NCBI GenBank assembly: GCA_017469355.1
Contig: JAFUGM010000015.1
Location: forward strand, 1 to 64,000
DNA: 64,000 bases
DNA from: Solobacterium sp.
Lineage (GTDB): Bacteria; Bacillota_I; Bacilli_A; Erysipelotrichales; Erysipelotrichaceae
Direction of reading: 5' to 3'
The position numbers and the translations under genes were made by a program. Shown here piece by piece: positions 31,842 through 41,499 of this stretch. The number at the start of each line of letters is the position of its first letter. Position 1 is the stretch's first letter. A model generated the notes under the pieces. The model saw nothing but the letters and a program-made list of their open reading frames with translations. It had not been told where the DNA came from and ran no database searches.

Positions 31842-31938
31842 CTGTTTCTGATACCGGAAACAGGCATAACGTCAAGTCCTGATTTATTTTTCCTTCGTGG
31901 TAAGATAGAGCAGGCATGAAAGGTTAAGGTTTTAACGT

Positions 31939-34224
31939 ATGAATGAAGAAATTATCAGATCAATCGCTGAACAGCTGAAAGTATCTCCTTCTCAGGTTCA
32001 GGTTACCCTCAATCTTCTGGAAGAGGGCGCAACGGTTCCGTTTATTGCCCGGTACCGGAAAGATCAGACCCATGGTCTGGATGAAGAACAGATTCTGGTC
32101 ATTGAAAAGCAGTATAAATATGAGCTGAATCTTAAAGAGCGTAAGGAAGCAGTTCTCAACCTGATTGAACAGCAGGGAAAACTGACCGATGAAATCCGGG
32201 ATTCGATTCTTGCATGTAAGAAGCTCTCCGAGGTGGAAGACCTCTATAAGCCTTATAAGCAGAAAAAGAAAACCCGTGCTGCAGTTGCGATTAAGAATGG
32301 TTTACAGCCTCTGGCAGACTGGATTCTTACCCTTCCGGAAGAAGGAGATCTGAGTGCGGTCGCAGAAGGATATCTGAACGAAGAGGTCAAAACTCCTGCA
32401 GATGCGATTCAGGGTGCGAAAGACATCATCGCAGAAAATGTCTCTGACAACGCGAAACTGCGCTGGTCCTTCAAGGATACCATCATGAAGAGCGGTGTTC
32501 TTGTGACGAAGAAAAAGAAGGATGCAGTTGATGAGAAGCACGTATACGAGATGTATTATGAACGCAGTGAAAAGATCTCACAGATTGCCAATCACCGCAT
32601 CATGGCCATTGACCGTGCCGAAAAGGAAAAGGTGATTTCCGTATCCTTCTCTTATGACAATGAGTATCTGGAAAATGAGGCATACCGTGCCTATGTTCAT
32701 GAAGCAACAACGGTTGTGGCAGATACTTTAAAGGAAGCGGTTGTGGATGGATGCGAACGGCTTCTGTTCCCTTCGATTGAAAATGAAATCCGCTCTGATC
32801 TTTCCGACCGCGCTCATACCAGTTCTATTGAAGTTTTCTCCATGAATCTTGAGAAGCTGCTGAGCCAGCCGCCTCTGAAGGGACGGATCGTACTTGGATT
32901 TGACCCGGGTTATGCGAATGGATGTAAGCTTGCGGTACTGGATGATACCGGAAAAATGTTAACGGTGGATAAGGTGTATCCGTTTAACAGGAAGGGAGAA
33001 ATTCTTCCTGAAGCTGGACGGAAGGTGCTTGCGCTGATCAAGAAGTATGGCGTACAGATTGTCGCGATCGGAAATGGTACGGCATCCCGGGAAAGCGAAA
33101 AGCTGATTGCGGATCTGATCCGTGAGAATCAACTTGATGTGGAATATGCGATTGTCTCTGAAGCAGGTGCTTCTATCTGGTCAGCCCAGGAGGAAGCTCG
33201 GAAGGAATTCCCGGATCTTGCGGTAGAACTGCGAAGTGCGGTTTCCATCGGACGTCGTCTGCTTGACCCGCTTCCTGAACTGATCAAGATTGACCCGAAA
33301 TCCATCGGTGTCGGTCAGTACCAACATGATCTTCCGGAAAAGGCATTGAATGAACGTCTGGATGAGGCAGTTATGAAGGTTGTCAACCGTGTTGGGGCAG
33401 ACCTGAATACCGCATCTCCTGAGTTATTGACACATATTTCCGGTCTGAATGCGGGAATCGCGAAGGAGATCGTCAACTATCGAAATGAAAATGGCCGCTT
33501 TACCAACCGTGATCAGCTGCTTAAGGTGAAGAAGCTCGGTCCGAAAGCTTTTACACAGTGCGCTGGCTTCCTGCGTATTATGGATGGTGAGGAGCCGCTG
33601 GATGCGACAAACATCCATCCGGAAAGCTACGATGCGGCACGCAAGGTCATGGCTGCCTGCGGAATCACTTCCCTTGGCACACCAGATGCGCAGTTCCCGG
33701 AAGAGAAGGTAAGAGATCTTGGGATCGATGCCTATACACTCAAGGATATTGAAGATGCGATTCGTACGCCGCTTCGTGATTATCGTGATCAGTTTGAAGG
33801 CGCGATTCTCCGCAGTGATGTACTGGAACTCTCTGATCTGAAGCCAGGTGATCAGCTGAGCGGAACCGTTCGTAATGTCGTAGACTTTGGTGCGTTCGTG
33901 GATATTGGTGTCCACGAGGATGGTCTGGTTCATATTACACATATGTCCATGAAGCGGATCAAGCACCCCAGTGAAGTATTGTCGGTAGGCGATATTGTTA
34001 CTGTGTATGTCCTGGAAGTGGATGAGGCCAAGGGACGGGTTGCGCTGAGCCTTCTGCCGAAGCAGAAGCTGGAAGAGCGTGACGCAGCCTTTGCGGCGAA
34101 TCGGGCTCGCAGCGGACGACATGGGAAAAACCGGAATGATCGCCGTCGGGAAGAACCCGCAAAACCTGTGACGATGGAAGATGCGACGGCACGTCTACTG
34201 GAACGCTTTGGCAATAAGCACTAA
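31939..34224 (+). CDS. tex: Tex family RNA-binding transcription accessory protein
   Basis: A 761-residue protein with the full Tex layout: an N-terminal helical region (VPFIARYRKDQTHGLDEEQI), a YqgF/RNase-H-like domain (VLGFDPGYANGCKLAVLD), tandem helix-hairpin-helix segments (LNAGIAKEIVNYRNENGRF) and an S1 RNA-binding domain (GDQLSGTVRNVVDFGAFVDIGVHEDGLVHI) before a basic tail. Tex binds nucleic acids and affects transcription and toxin gene expression in several bacteria. It is a single gene with its own terminator. Confidence 0.96.
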   Translation: MNEEIIRSIAEQLKVSPSQVQVTLNLLEEGATVPFIARYRKDQTHGLDEEQILVIEKQYKYELNLKERKEAVLNLIEQQGKLTDEIRDSILACKKLSEVEDLYKPYKQKKKTRAAVAIKNGLQPLADWILTLPEEGDLSAVAEGYLNEEVKTPADAIQGAKDIIAENVSDNAKLRWSFKDTIMKSGVLVTKKKKDAVDEKHVYEMYYERSEKISQIANHRIMAIDRAEKEKVISVSFSYDNEYLENEAYRAYVHEATTVVADTLKEAVVDGCERLLFPSIENEIRSDLSDRAHTSSIEVFSMNLEKLLSQPPLKGRIVLGFDPGYANGCKLAVLDDTGKMLTVDKVYPFNRKGEILPEAGRKVLALIKKYGVQIVAIGNGTASRESEKLIADLIRENQLDVEYAIVSEAGASIWSAQEEARKEFPDLAVELRSAVSIGRRLLDPLPELIKIDPKSIGVGQYQHDLPEKALNERLDEAVMKVVNRVGADLNTASPELLTHISGLNAGIAKEIVNYRNENGRFTNRDQLLKVKKLGPKAFTQCAGFLRIMDGEEPLDATNIHPESYDAARKVMAACGITSLGTPDAQFPEEKVRDLGIDAYTLKDIEDAIRTPLRDYRDQFEGAILRSDVLELSDLKPGDQLSGTVRNVVDFGAFVDIGVHEDGLVHITHMSMKRIKHPSEVLSVGDIVTVYVLEVDEAKGRVALSLLPKQKLEERDAAFAANRARSGRHGKNRNDRRREEPAKPVTMEDATARLLERFGNKH

Positions 34225-34236
34225 GAATAAAAAGAG

Positions 34237-34267
34237 ACCCGGAAGGAGAGAACCAACCGGGTTTTTT
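34237..34267 (+). terminator. Terminator of tex
   Basis: ACCCGG pairs with CCGGGT, followed by TTTTT; lies between the convergent tex and MATE genes. Confidence 0.85.
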
Positions 34268-34298
34268 CGTATTTGATGATTACTGTTTACAGCAGCCT

Positions 34299-35708
34299 TC
34301 AGTCAAAATGTTTTGCCAGCCATCTGCCTCGGGCAAGCCGAATCAGAAACAGAATCCCGCGGACCTGGAGTTCAATGGACATTGCGGTCCATACGCCGGG
34401 CAGACCCATGCGTTTTACAAGAATTGAGGCCAGAGTAATGCGAACACCCCACATACTGATCAGATTGAGAATGCCCGGAACCAGGGTATCTCCGGCACCA
34501 CGGAGTGCGCCCGTCGCCACAATACTGGCGGCGAAGAGCGGCTCTGCCAACAATTCAATACGAAGTACCTGAACCCCAAGATCACGAACTTCCTGAACCG
34601 GTGTGAGGAAGGCGAATACGTAGGGACAGAGCACATACATCAGGATTCCTGACATGGTCATCAGAACGATGCCTAATGCGGTAGAAAGCCAGGCGAAGCT
34701 TTTCGCCAGGTCCTTTCGCTTGGCTCCTACCGCCTGTCCAACCAGTGTTGTGGCGGCAGAACCAATGCCATAGCCAGGCATATAGCAGAAGGCTTCTGCG
34801 GTAATTCCGAATGAATTCGCCGCAAGCGGAATTGTGCCAAGCGGCGCAACGATACGTGTACTTACTATCTGAGCGATGGTGAGTGCAGAGTGTTCCAGTC
34901 CCATTGGGATGGAAATGGACAACGCCTTCTTCAATACAGAAGACTCCACCGCCCAGGAAGCTTTGTCAGTAAGCCGCAGAATGGGAGAACGAATTCCTGC
35001 CGCATACGCAAGAATCAGAAATGAGAACGCATATGAACATGCGGTCCCAAGCGCTGCGCCAGCGACCCCAAGTCCTGCCCCGGGAACTGTAATCATCGTT
35101 CCAGATAGAGAAACGGTGCGGGTTGGGAAGATGAGAAAGAAATTGAAGATCACATCACTGAGACAGCAGAGGACTCCCACAAGACTGGGCGTTTTCATAT
35201 TGCCCGTACATTGAAGGGAAGAAAGAAACAGATTGTAAATCTGACGTACTGGAATGAAGAGTGCATAGATCCGAAAATAAGCCCGCGCATTCGCAAGGAT
35301 TTCTTCCGAACCGCCCAGCCATTCCGGGAGATAGGAAGAAATGGAACTGCAGATGATTTGAAGAAACAGAGAAAACAACAGGCAGGAAAGAATTGCCTGA
35401 CGGAACAGTTTCCCTGCCAGGCTGTGATCCCCAGCACCGGTTGCCTGGGCAATCTGAACTGAGAACCCGTAGGCACATGCCATGATCAGGTTTCCGATCA
35501 GCCAGGTAGACGATGCGACTAAGCCAATCGAAGCACTTGCGCCTGCGCCAAGAGAACCGACCATGGAAGAATCAATATATTGCATGATGATTTCTGAAAT
35601 CATCGCAAGAATGGTGGGGATGGACAGGGAAAGCACGACCCGCATCTTCTGAGGAAGGGAGAGGGGATCAGTGGAACGCATAACACTTTCAAGACTCAGC
35701 GCAGCCAT
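34299..35708 (-). CDS. MATE family efflux transporter
   Basis: A 469-residue membrane protein with twelve predicted helices in two related halves. Family marks include IDSSMVGSLGAGASASIGLV in the first half and MGLEHSALTIAQIVSTRIVAPLG in the second, plus AKSFAWLSTALGIVLMTMSG. MATE pumps export cationic drugs, dyes or metabolites using sodium or protons. A TATAAT lies only 9 bases before the first ATG (35708), with no ribosome site, so either this ATG is used from a nearly leaderless transcript or translation starts at the internal ATG at 35681. It is divergent from msrA. Confidence 0.92.
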   Translation of the reverse strand: MAALSLESVMRSTDPLSLPQKMRVVLSLSIPTILAMISEIIMQYIDSSMVGSLGAGASASIGLVASSTWLIGNLIMACAYGFSVQIAQATGAGDHSLAGKLFRQAILSCLLFSLFLQIICSSISSYLPEWLGGSEEILANARAYFRIYALFIPVRQIYNLFLSSLQCTGNMKTPSLVGVLCCLSDVIFNFFLIFPTRTVSLSGTMITVPGAGLGVAGAALGTACSYAFSFLILAYAAGIRSPILRLTDKASWAVESSVLKKALSISIPMGLEHSALTIAQIVSTRIVAPLGTIPLAANSFGITAEAFCYMPGYGIGSAATTLVGQAVGAKRKDLAKSFAWLSTALGIVLMTMSGILMYVLCPYVFAFLTPVQEVRDLGVQVLRIELLAEPLFAASIVATGALRGAGDTLVPGILNLISMWGVRITLASILVKRMGLPGVWTAMSIELQVRGILFLIRLARGRWLAKHFD

Positions 35709-35802
35709 ACGAGAGATATTATATTCGAAACTCTGGGAATGTGTGCTGTTGGCGCAGGGGTCAGGTTATAATGGGAGAAACAATGTAACGGAGCTTATTT
35801 TT

Positions 35803-36318
35803 ATGAGTGAAATTTATCTTGCCGGAGGGTGTTTCTGGGGAATGGAGAAGGTCTTCCGCTCCCTGAATGGTGTGATTGCGACAACGGTAGGCTATGCCAA
35901 TGGAACGGTAGATCATCCGACATATGAACAGGTATGTACGGATACCACCGGACATCGGGAAACCGTAAAAGTGGAATATGATCCGGATCAGATTTCTCTG
36001 ACGAAGATTCTGAGAGCCTATTTCATCTGTATTGACCCGACCAGAGAAAACGGGCAGGGCCATGACATTGGTTCTCAATATCAGACTGGAATTTATACCA
36101 CAGATGATGACAGTCTGGCCATTGTAAACCGTGTGGTAGAGAAGGAAAAAGTGAATTATCCAAGATTTTGTACGGAAGTCATGCCATTAAAGAACTTCTG
36201 GCCGGCAGAGGAATATCATCAGAACTATCTGGAAAAGAATCCGAATGGATACTGTCATATTTCAAATGCGGAATATGACCTGGTTCAAGCACTCAATCTG
36301 GAGGGGAATCATGATTAA
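35803..36318 (+). CDS. msrA: Peptide-methionine (S)-S-oxide reductase
   Basis: A 171-residue single-domain MsrA that repairs methionine-S-sulfoxide in proteins. The catalytic Cys lies in GGCFWGMEKVF, followed by GYANGTVDHPTYEQVCTDTTGH and HDIGSQYQTGIY. The frame is open for 44 codons upstream, but CGGAG at 35789-35793 and conserved length place the start at 35803. A -10 TATAAT at 35767-35772 supports a promoter between the divergent MATE gene and msrA. It overlaps ppk1 by 8 bases. Confidence 0.95.
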   Translation: MSEIYLAGGCFWGMEKVFRSLNGVIATTVGYANGTVDHPTYEQVCTDTTGHRETVKVEYDPDQISLTKILRAYFICIDPTRENGQGHDIGSQYQTGIYTTDDDSLAIVNRVVEKEKVNYPRFCTEVMPLKNFWPAEEYHQNYLEKNPNGYCHISNAEYDLVQALNLEGNHD

Positions 36319-38533
36319 GAACTTATATAAGCAGGGGTATACGCAGAACCGGGAACTCTCCTGGCTGCGGTTTGATGAACGGTGTCTCAATGAGGCAAGA
36401 GATTCCGGGGTTCCCTTATTGGAGCGGCTGAAGTTCGTTTCCATTTTCTCTTCCAATCTGGATGAGTTCTTTGGGGTGCGTGTTGGTTCTATCACCGATA
36501 TGAAGCACTATAAACCGGATTCCATCGATAATAAATCCGGTCTTACCCCAGAGGGTCAGTTAAAGAAAATCTATCAGGCCGCAAATAAACTCTGTGACCG
36601 CAGAGAAGATGTGTTCCGTGATTTGAAGCGGGCACTGCGCAAGGAAGGAATCTATGATCTTTCCCTGGAAGAATGCACGAAAGAAGAGCGTGCGTGGCTG
36701 AAGAAATTCTTCCGCACTGCAGTAGCTCCTACACTTGGCGCACAGATTGTGGACAGCCGTCATCCGCTTCCCGCCCTGCAGTCGGGAGTAATCTATGCGG
36801 CAGGTCTCATGAAATATAACGGCAGTGATGCGTTTGCGTTAGTACCGGTACCTTCTTCCTTACATAAGATTGTTCGACTTCCCGGAACGAAGGATGTGGT
36901 GCGCTATGTTCATATGGAGGATATCATCCTCGATAATATGGAGAGCGTCTTTAAGGGCACTCCTGTTCATGACAAACTGAAGTTCATGATGATCCGGAAT
37001 GCGGATGTCAGTGTTGATGATGACTCCTTTGAGGATACCGATGACTATCGGGATCGTATGATGGAGATGTTAAAGAAACGGAAACGGATGAGCCCGGTAC
37101 GGGTTGAAGTGTCCAAGGGGATTGGTGAAGGAATCCGCCGATATCTTGCGAAATACATCAAGGCGGAAGAGCGGATGGTATACATTTCCTCCATGCCGCT
37201 GGATCGCTCCTACATGTTTCAGATCAAGGATCTGCTTTCCCCGGAAACTGTTGCCCGGCTTTCCTATGTTCCATATACGCCAAAGCTCAGTCCTTCTTTC
37301 GAATATGGAGAAAATCTCTTCGCGCAGATTCAGAAGAAGGATGTATTGCTTTCCTATCCGTATGAATCCATGGATCCCTTCCTGTTGTTAGTGAAGGAAG
37401 CGGCTGCGGATCCCAATGTCATTTCCATCCGCATTACGATCTATCGTCTTGCCCGTAAGGCCAGACTGGTCGATTATCTCTGCCTTGCGGCGGAAAACGG
37501 GAAGGAAGTGGATGTACTGATCGAATTGAAAGCACGGTTCGATGAGCAGAACAACATCGACTATTCCGAGAAACTGATGGATGCCGGATGTACGGTCATG
37601 TATGGATTTGAGGACTATAAGGTTCACTCCAAGCTGTGTCTGATTTCCCGGATGAATGATCGTCAGTTATCTCATGTTGCACTGATTTCTACCGGAAACT
37701 TCAATGAAAACACCGCTCGTCAGTATACCGATTTTGCCTATCTTACGGCTCGCCCGGGTATTGTGAAGGATGCGGTTGCGTTCTTTCAGAATATGATGGT
37801 TGGAAAACTGGATGGCTCCTACCGCTATCTTCTGGTATCACCCGTATCCATGAAACAGACCTTACTTCAGTTAATGGATCGTGAGATCGCTAAGAAAGAG
37901 AAGGGGTCCATTACCTGTAAACTCAACTCGATCACTGATGAAGAATTGATTTATAAGCTTCATCAGGCAAGTGATGCGGGAGTACAGATCCGCCTCATTG
38001 TTCGGGGAATCTGCTGTGTTCTTCCGGAAGTGAAAGGAAAGACGGACAACCTTCATGTCCGCTCCATCGTCGGACGGTATCTTGAACATTCCAGAATCTA
38101 TCAGTTTGGAAGTGGAAGAGATGAGAAACTGTATATCTCCTCAGCTGATTTCATGACCCGTAACACCGAGCGCCGGGTAGAAGTGGCAGTTCCGATTCAG
38201 GATCGGGAAATCAAAACAAAGATTCATAATTATCTGGATCTCTGTTTTGCGGATAACACAAAGGCCCGTATTATGGACAGTGAGGGGAAATACCATCACC
38301 TTCATAAAGATGAGCCTGACTTCTCCAGTCAGGACGCATTGATGGAACGCACTGTTGGATCCAATGAAGCGCTGCCTCAGGGAACCATTCGACCTGCGCA
38401 TAAGGGAATCATTTTCGATACAAAGTTCAAGGTGGAAGTGGAAGTTGATCCAAAACCGAAAAAGAAAAAGGATAAGAAACCCAAAGCCAAATCAAAGACC
38501 AAAGAAAAGACAGGGAAGTCCAAAAAGAAATGA
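36311..38533 (+). CDS. ppk1: Polyphosphate kinase 1
   Basis: A 740-residue enzyme that makes long-chain polyphosphate from ATP. It shows the opening QNRELSWLRFDERCLNEA, the phosphorylated-His region DYKVHSKLCLISR, and the phospholipase-D-like second motif (VGRYLEHSRIYQFGSG). The last 35 residues are a Lys-rich tail (KPKKKKDKKPKAKSK), unusual among Ppk1 proteins and possibly polyphosphate-binding. The ATG at 36311 overlaps msrA; GGAGGGG precedes it. The next gene overlaps its stop. Confidence 0.95.
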   Translation: MIKNLYKQGYTQNRELSWLRFDERCLNEARDSGVPLLERLKFVSIFSSNLDEFFGVRVGSITDMKHYKPDSIDNKSGLTPEGQLKKIYQAANKLCDRREDVFRDLKRALRKEGIYDLSLEECTKEERAWLKKFFRTAVAPTLGAQIVDSRHPLPALQSGVIYAAGLMKYNGSDAFALVPVPSSLHKIVRLPGTKDVVRYVHMEDIILDNMESVFKGTPVHDKLKFMMIRNADVSVDDDSFEDTDDYRDRMMEMLKKRKRMSPVRVEVSKGIGEGIRRYLAKYIKAEERMVYISSMPLDRSYMFQIKDLLSPETVARLSYVPYTPKLSPSFEYGENLFAQIQKKDVLLSYPYESMDPFLLLVKEAAADPNVISIRITIYRLARKARLVDYLCLAAENGKEVDVLIELKARFDEQNNIDYSEKLMDAGCTVMYGFEDYKVHSKLCLISRMNDRQLSHVALISTGNFNENTARQYTDFAYLTARPGIVKDAVAFFQNMMVGKLDGSYRYLLVSPVSMKQTLLQLMDREIAKKEKGSITCKLNSITDEELIYKLHQASDAGVQIRLIVRGICCVLPEVKGKTDNLHVRSIVGRYLEHSRIYQFGSGRDEKLYISSADFMTRNTERRVEVAVPIQDREIKTKIHNYLDLCFADNTKARIMDSEGKYHHLHKDEPDFSSQDALMERTVGSNEALPQGTIRPAHKGIIFDTKFKVEVEVDPKPKKKKDKKPKAKSKTKEKTGKSKKK

Positions 38534-40188
38534 AGCTGAAACTGTATCTGAATAACGACCAGTCAATCACAAAACAATATGATGAACCGGTGTCGATTGA
38601 AACGATTGTAAAGGAAGTTCAGAACGAAGTCCCGTACCGGATTGTTTCAGCGCGGTTTAACCGCAAGGTAAAGCGGCTGAACACCGTTCTTACAAGAAGC
38701 GGAACATTGGAACTTCTTGATATCCGCGATCCTGGTGCGCGCATGAGTTATCAGGCAAGCCTGTTACTGTTGTTTGTAAAGGCAGTTCATGATGTTGCGG
38801 GACCTGGAGTAAAGGTTTATGTCAATAACAGTTTAAGCAAAGGCCTTTATACAACACTCAAGAAAACCGAACTCACGGATGCATTTATTGAAGCAGTAGA
38901 GGAGCGCATGCGTAAACTCCAGAGAGAAGCTCTGCCGATTCATGAACGCACGGTTTTAAGGGACGAACTGATGGATGGGTCAATTGACCCGATTCCCGAA
39001 TCGCTTCGTTCCAATCTTGCCTATACTCCAGAACTCAAAGTCATGCATTTATATTCCATTGAAGATGAGGAATGGGCATTCTCCTCCGTACTTGTCCCGG
39101 ATACGGGATACATAGATCTCTTTGAAGTGCGGAAATACCGCAGAGGAGTACTGGTTCGCTTTCCGCATCCTACCTCACCTGGAGAAGTGCTTCCATTTGA
39201 GGAACAGAAGGTATTGTATGATGCTTTTTCGGAGGAACGCCGTTGGTGTAAGATCACCGGATGTCATCTGGCATCGGATTTGAACCGCATGATTCTGGAA
39301 GAGAAGGAAAAAGAACTTGTGTTTATGAATGAAGCACTTCATGAACATAAGATTGCGTCAATTGCGGCCCAGATCGTAGAGCAGAAAAAGCGGGTGATAC
39401 TGATTGCGGGACCTTCTTCCTCCGGGAAGACCACATTTGCGAACCGGTTGTGTATTCAGCTTCGAGTAGCGGGTCTGAATCCGCTCTATATCGGTACGGA
39501 CAACTATTATGTCGGCCGTGCCAATATGCCGATCGGAGAAGATGGAAAACCGGACTTTGAAGGAATTGAGGCACTGGATCTCGATCTCATGAACCATGAT
39601 ATTCAGGCTCTTTTGAACGGGGAGACCGTAGACCTTCCGGTTTATAACTTCAAGGACGGTGTTAAGGAATTTGGAAAACGGATCCTCAGTATTGAAGCGA
39701 ATGCGCCGATTGTCATTGAAGGATTACATGGATTAAATCCAAAACTCAGTGAGCACTTTGAGGAAGCAGATAAGTTCCGCATCTACATCAGTCCTTTGAC
39801 GCAGCTGAATATTGATTCGATGAACCGGATCCCGACAACGGATGCCAGGATGCTGCGAAGGATTGTCCGCGATGCCCGATTCCGTGACTACAGTGCAGCG
39901 CAGACGATTGAAATCTGGCCAAGAGTGAATCGTGGCGAAGATCGTAACATCTTTCCGTATAACATCTACGCAGACGCGTTCTTCAACAGTCAATGCATCT
40001 ATGAACTCGCGGTGCTGAAGAAGTATGCCAAACCACTACTGGAGAAGATTACGGATGATCAGCCGGAGTATACGGAAGCGCAGCGTCTTCTGAATCTTCT
40101 GGAATACTTTGTGACGATGGAAGATGATGAAGTGATTCCCAATAATTCCATTCTTCGGGAATTTATTGGCGGATCGGTCATCGTATAA
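38530..40188 (+). CDS. TGS-domain nucleoside kinase (uridine kinase-like)
   Basis: A 552-residue protein. The N-terminus has a TGS-like fold and threonyl-tRNA-synthetase-like second domain (CKITGCHLASDLNRMI-type region), and the C-terminal half is a P-loop nucleoside kinase: Walker A GPSSSGKTTFANRL, TDNYYVGRANMP, and VIEGLHGLNPKL. This fused family is widespread in Firmicutes and is annotated as uridine kinase or nucleoside kinase; its true substrate is not settled. The ATGA overlap with ppk1 indicates coupling. Confidence 0.88.
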   Translation: MKLKLYLNNDQSITKQYDEPVSIETIVKEVQNEVPYRIVSARFNRKVKRLNTVLTRSGTLELLDIRDPGARMSYQASLLLLFVKAVHDVAGPGVKVYVNNSLSKGLYTTLKKTELTDAFIEAVEERMRKLQREALPIHERTVLRDELMDGSIDPIPESLRSNLAYTPELKVMHLYSIEDEEWAFSSVLVPDTGYIDLFEVRKYRRGVLVRFPHPTSPGEVLPFEEQKVLYDAFSEERRWCKITGCHLASDLNRMILEEKEKELVFMNEALHEHKIASIAAQIVEQKKRVILIAGPSSSGKTTFANRLCIQLRVAGLNPLYIGTDNYYVGRANMPIGEDGKPDFEGIEALDLDLMNHDIQALLNGETVDLPVYNFKDGVKEFGKRILSIEANAPIVIEGLHGLNPKLSEHFEEADKFRIYISPLTQLNIDSMNRIPTTDARMLRRIVRDARFRDYSAAQTIEIWPRVNRGEDRNIFPYNIYADAFFNSQCIYELAVLKKYAKPLLEKITDDQPEYTEAQRLLNLLEYFVTMEDDEVIPNNSILREFIGGSVIV

Positions 40189-40210
40189 ACACAATATCGC
40201 AAATTAGATT

Positions 40211-40242
40211 CCGCATTGGACCTTGTGTCTGGTGCGGTTTTA
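40211..40242 (+). terminator. Terminator of ppk1 operon
   Basis: CCGCA...TGCGG stem with inner GGACC/GGT pairing, followed by TTTTAT. Confidence 0.7.
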
Positions 40243-40251
40243 TATTCCGAT

Positions 40252-40278
40252 AAAAAAACACCGGAGATTGATCCGGTG
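40252..40278 (-). terminator. Terminator of PPK2 gene
   Basis: On the minus strand CACCGG (loop ATCAATCT) CCGGTG is followed by seven T. Confidence 0.88.
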
Positions 40279-40284
40279 CTGTAA

Positions 40285-41217
40285 CTATTTCTTCTTCTTT
40301 TTCTTTTCTTTGGGGCTGTTATAGGTCGGGATGACGCTTGCCTTAACATCCTGCAGAGGAAGATCACGCTTGATCTCTTCCTTGAGCTGCTGGAATACTT
40401 CCAGACGTTCCTCGGTGACTTCCGGATATTTGGGGTCCATATCCTTCAGTGTACTAAGAATGATTTCACTGACGACATAGCGCATGTACCATTTGTGATC
40501 CGCTGGCACAACATACCAGGGAGCTTCTTTTGTGGCAGTCGCATTGATCGCATCTTCGAATGCCTGCTGATAAGCATCCCAGTATTTTCTTTCATTCCAG
40601 TCAGACTCCGAGAACTTCCAGTTCTTCTCTGGTTCTTCAATGCGGGAAAGGAAGCGTCTTGCCTGTTCATCCTTTGAGACGTTGAGGAAGATCTTTACTA
40701 CCCGTACATTGTTATTCCAGAGGTAATGCTCAAAGTTGTTGATGTCGGTATAACGATTCGCAATGACTTTATTCAGATCAATGCGGTCCGCATGAGCCTG
40801 AGATTTGTACAGCTCACGGACACTTCCGATCAGGACATCCTCATAATGAGATCGGTTGAAGATTGCGATCTCTCCCTTGGCGGGAACCTGCGCAGCGACC
40901 CGCCACAGATAATCATGGGCAAGTTCGTTGCTGGAAGGAGATTTAAAGGCAGCTTCATATACACCATGCGGGCTCAGGCACTGCAGTACAGCACGGATGG
41001 TTCCGTCTTTTCCTGCCGCATCCATTGCCTGAAACAGGAAGATCACGCCTTCCTTTTTCTCCGCATAGAGTTTCTGCTGAAGTGCGTCAATTTTCTTGTT
41101 GTTCTTCGCGAGCTTCGCTTCCGCTGCTTCGCGATCTTCACACAGGGAAGTGTCGTTGGTTTTGACTTTGTTCAGACGGAATCGGTTTTTTCCGTCGTAG
41201 CGGTATTCTTTAAACAT
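40285..41217 (-). CDS. ppk2: PPK2-family polyphosphate:nucleotide phosphotransferase
   Basis: A 310-residue PPK2 enzyme, which uses polyphosphate to phosphorylate AMP, ADP or GDP. Walker A is FQAMDAAGKDGTIR, the lid-side motif is GEIAIFNRSHYEDVLIGSV, and FLNVSKDEQARRFLSRIEEPEKNWKFSE follows. The opening KNRFRLNKVKTNDTSL matches the PPK2 class that acts on AMP/ADP. The tail is Lys-rich (KEKKKKKK), like that of Ppk1 next door. It is convergent with the ppk1 operon. GGGAG precedes the ATG. Confidence 0.92.
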   Translation of the reverse strand: MFKEYRYDGKNRFRLNKVKTNDTSLCEDREAAEAKLAKNNKKIDALQQKLYAEKKEGVIFLFQAMDAAGKDGTIRAVLQCLSPHGVYEAAFKSPSSNELAHDYLWRVAAQVPAKGEIAIFNRSHYEDVLIGSVRELYKSQAHADRIDLNKVIANRYTDINNFEHYLWNNNVRVVKIFLNVSKDEQARRFLSRIEEPEKNWKFSESDWNERKYWDAYQQAFEDAINATATKEAPWYVVPADHKWYMRYVVSEIILSTLKDMDPKYPEVTEERLEVFQQLKEEIKRDLPLQDVKASVIPTYNSPKEKKKKKK

Positions 41218-41319
41218 GAGATGGTTACTCCCTTCGTAAGTATCATACCCCTGATTGCCGTATCGCTCGAAGAAAAAAGAAGTAAGCGTTGACTAACCGG
41301 AGGAGGAGATGGGAAACTT

Positions 41320-41481
41320 TAACATGTCGTGAGGGAGTAGCGAGCGCTTGCGTGGCAGATCAACATACTGGCCTACCTGCCTGGTCTGTCTTAAATCGCG
41401 AGACTCACGCATGGAGTTTTCTGTGCGTGGTCTGTGGAGTGAAGGAGTTACAGCCAGGCACAGATGCCTGGTTTTACTTTT
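41320..41481 (+). ncRNA. yybP-ykoY manganese riboswitch with terminator
   Basis: The sequence carries the conserved pieces of the Mn2+-sensing yybP-ykoY class: GAGGGAGTAGCG near the 5' end, ATCAACATACTGG, and later TCTGTGGAGTGAAGGAGTTACAG. The expression platform is the terminator CCAGGCA (41454-41460) / TGCCTGG (41465-41471) plus TTTTACTTTT. The next gene is mntP, the best-known target of this class. Ligand-bound RNA should prevent termination, so manganese excess turns on export. Confidence 0.92.
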
Positions 41482-41499
41482 GGAGAGAGGAACTGCCTG

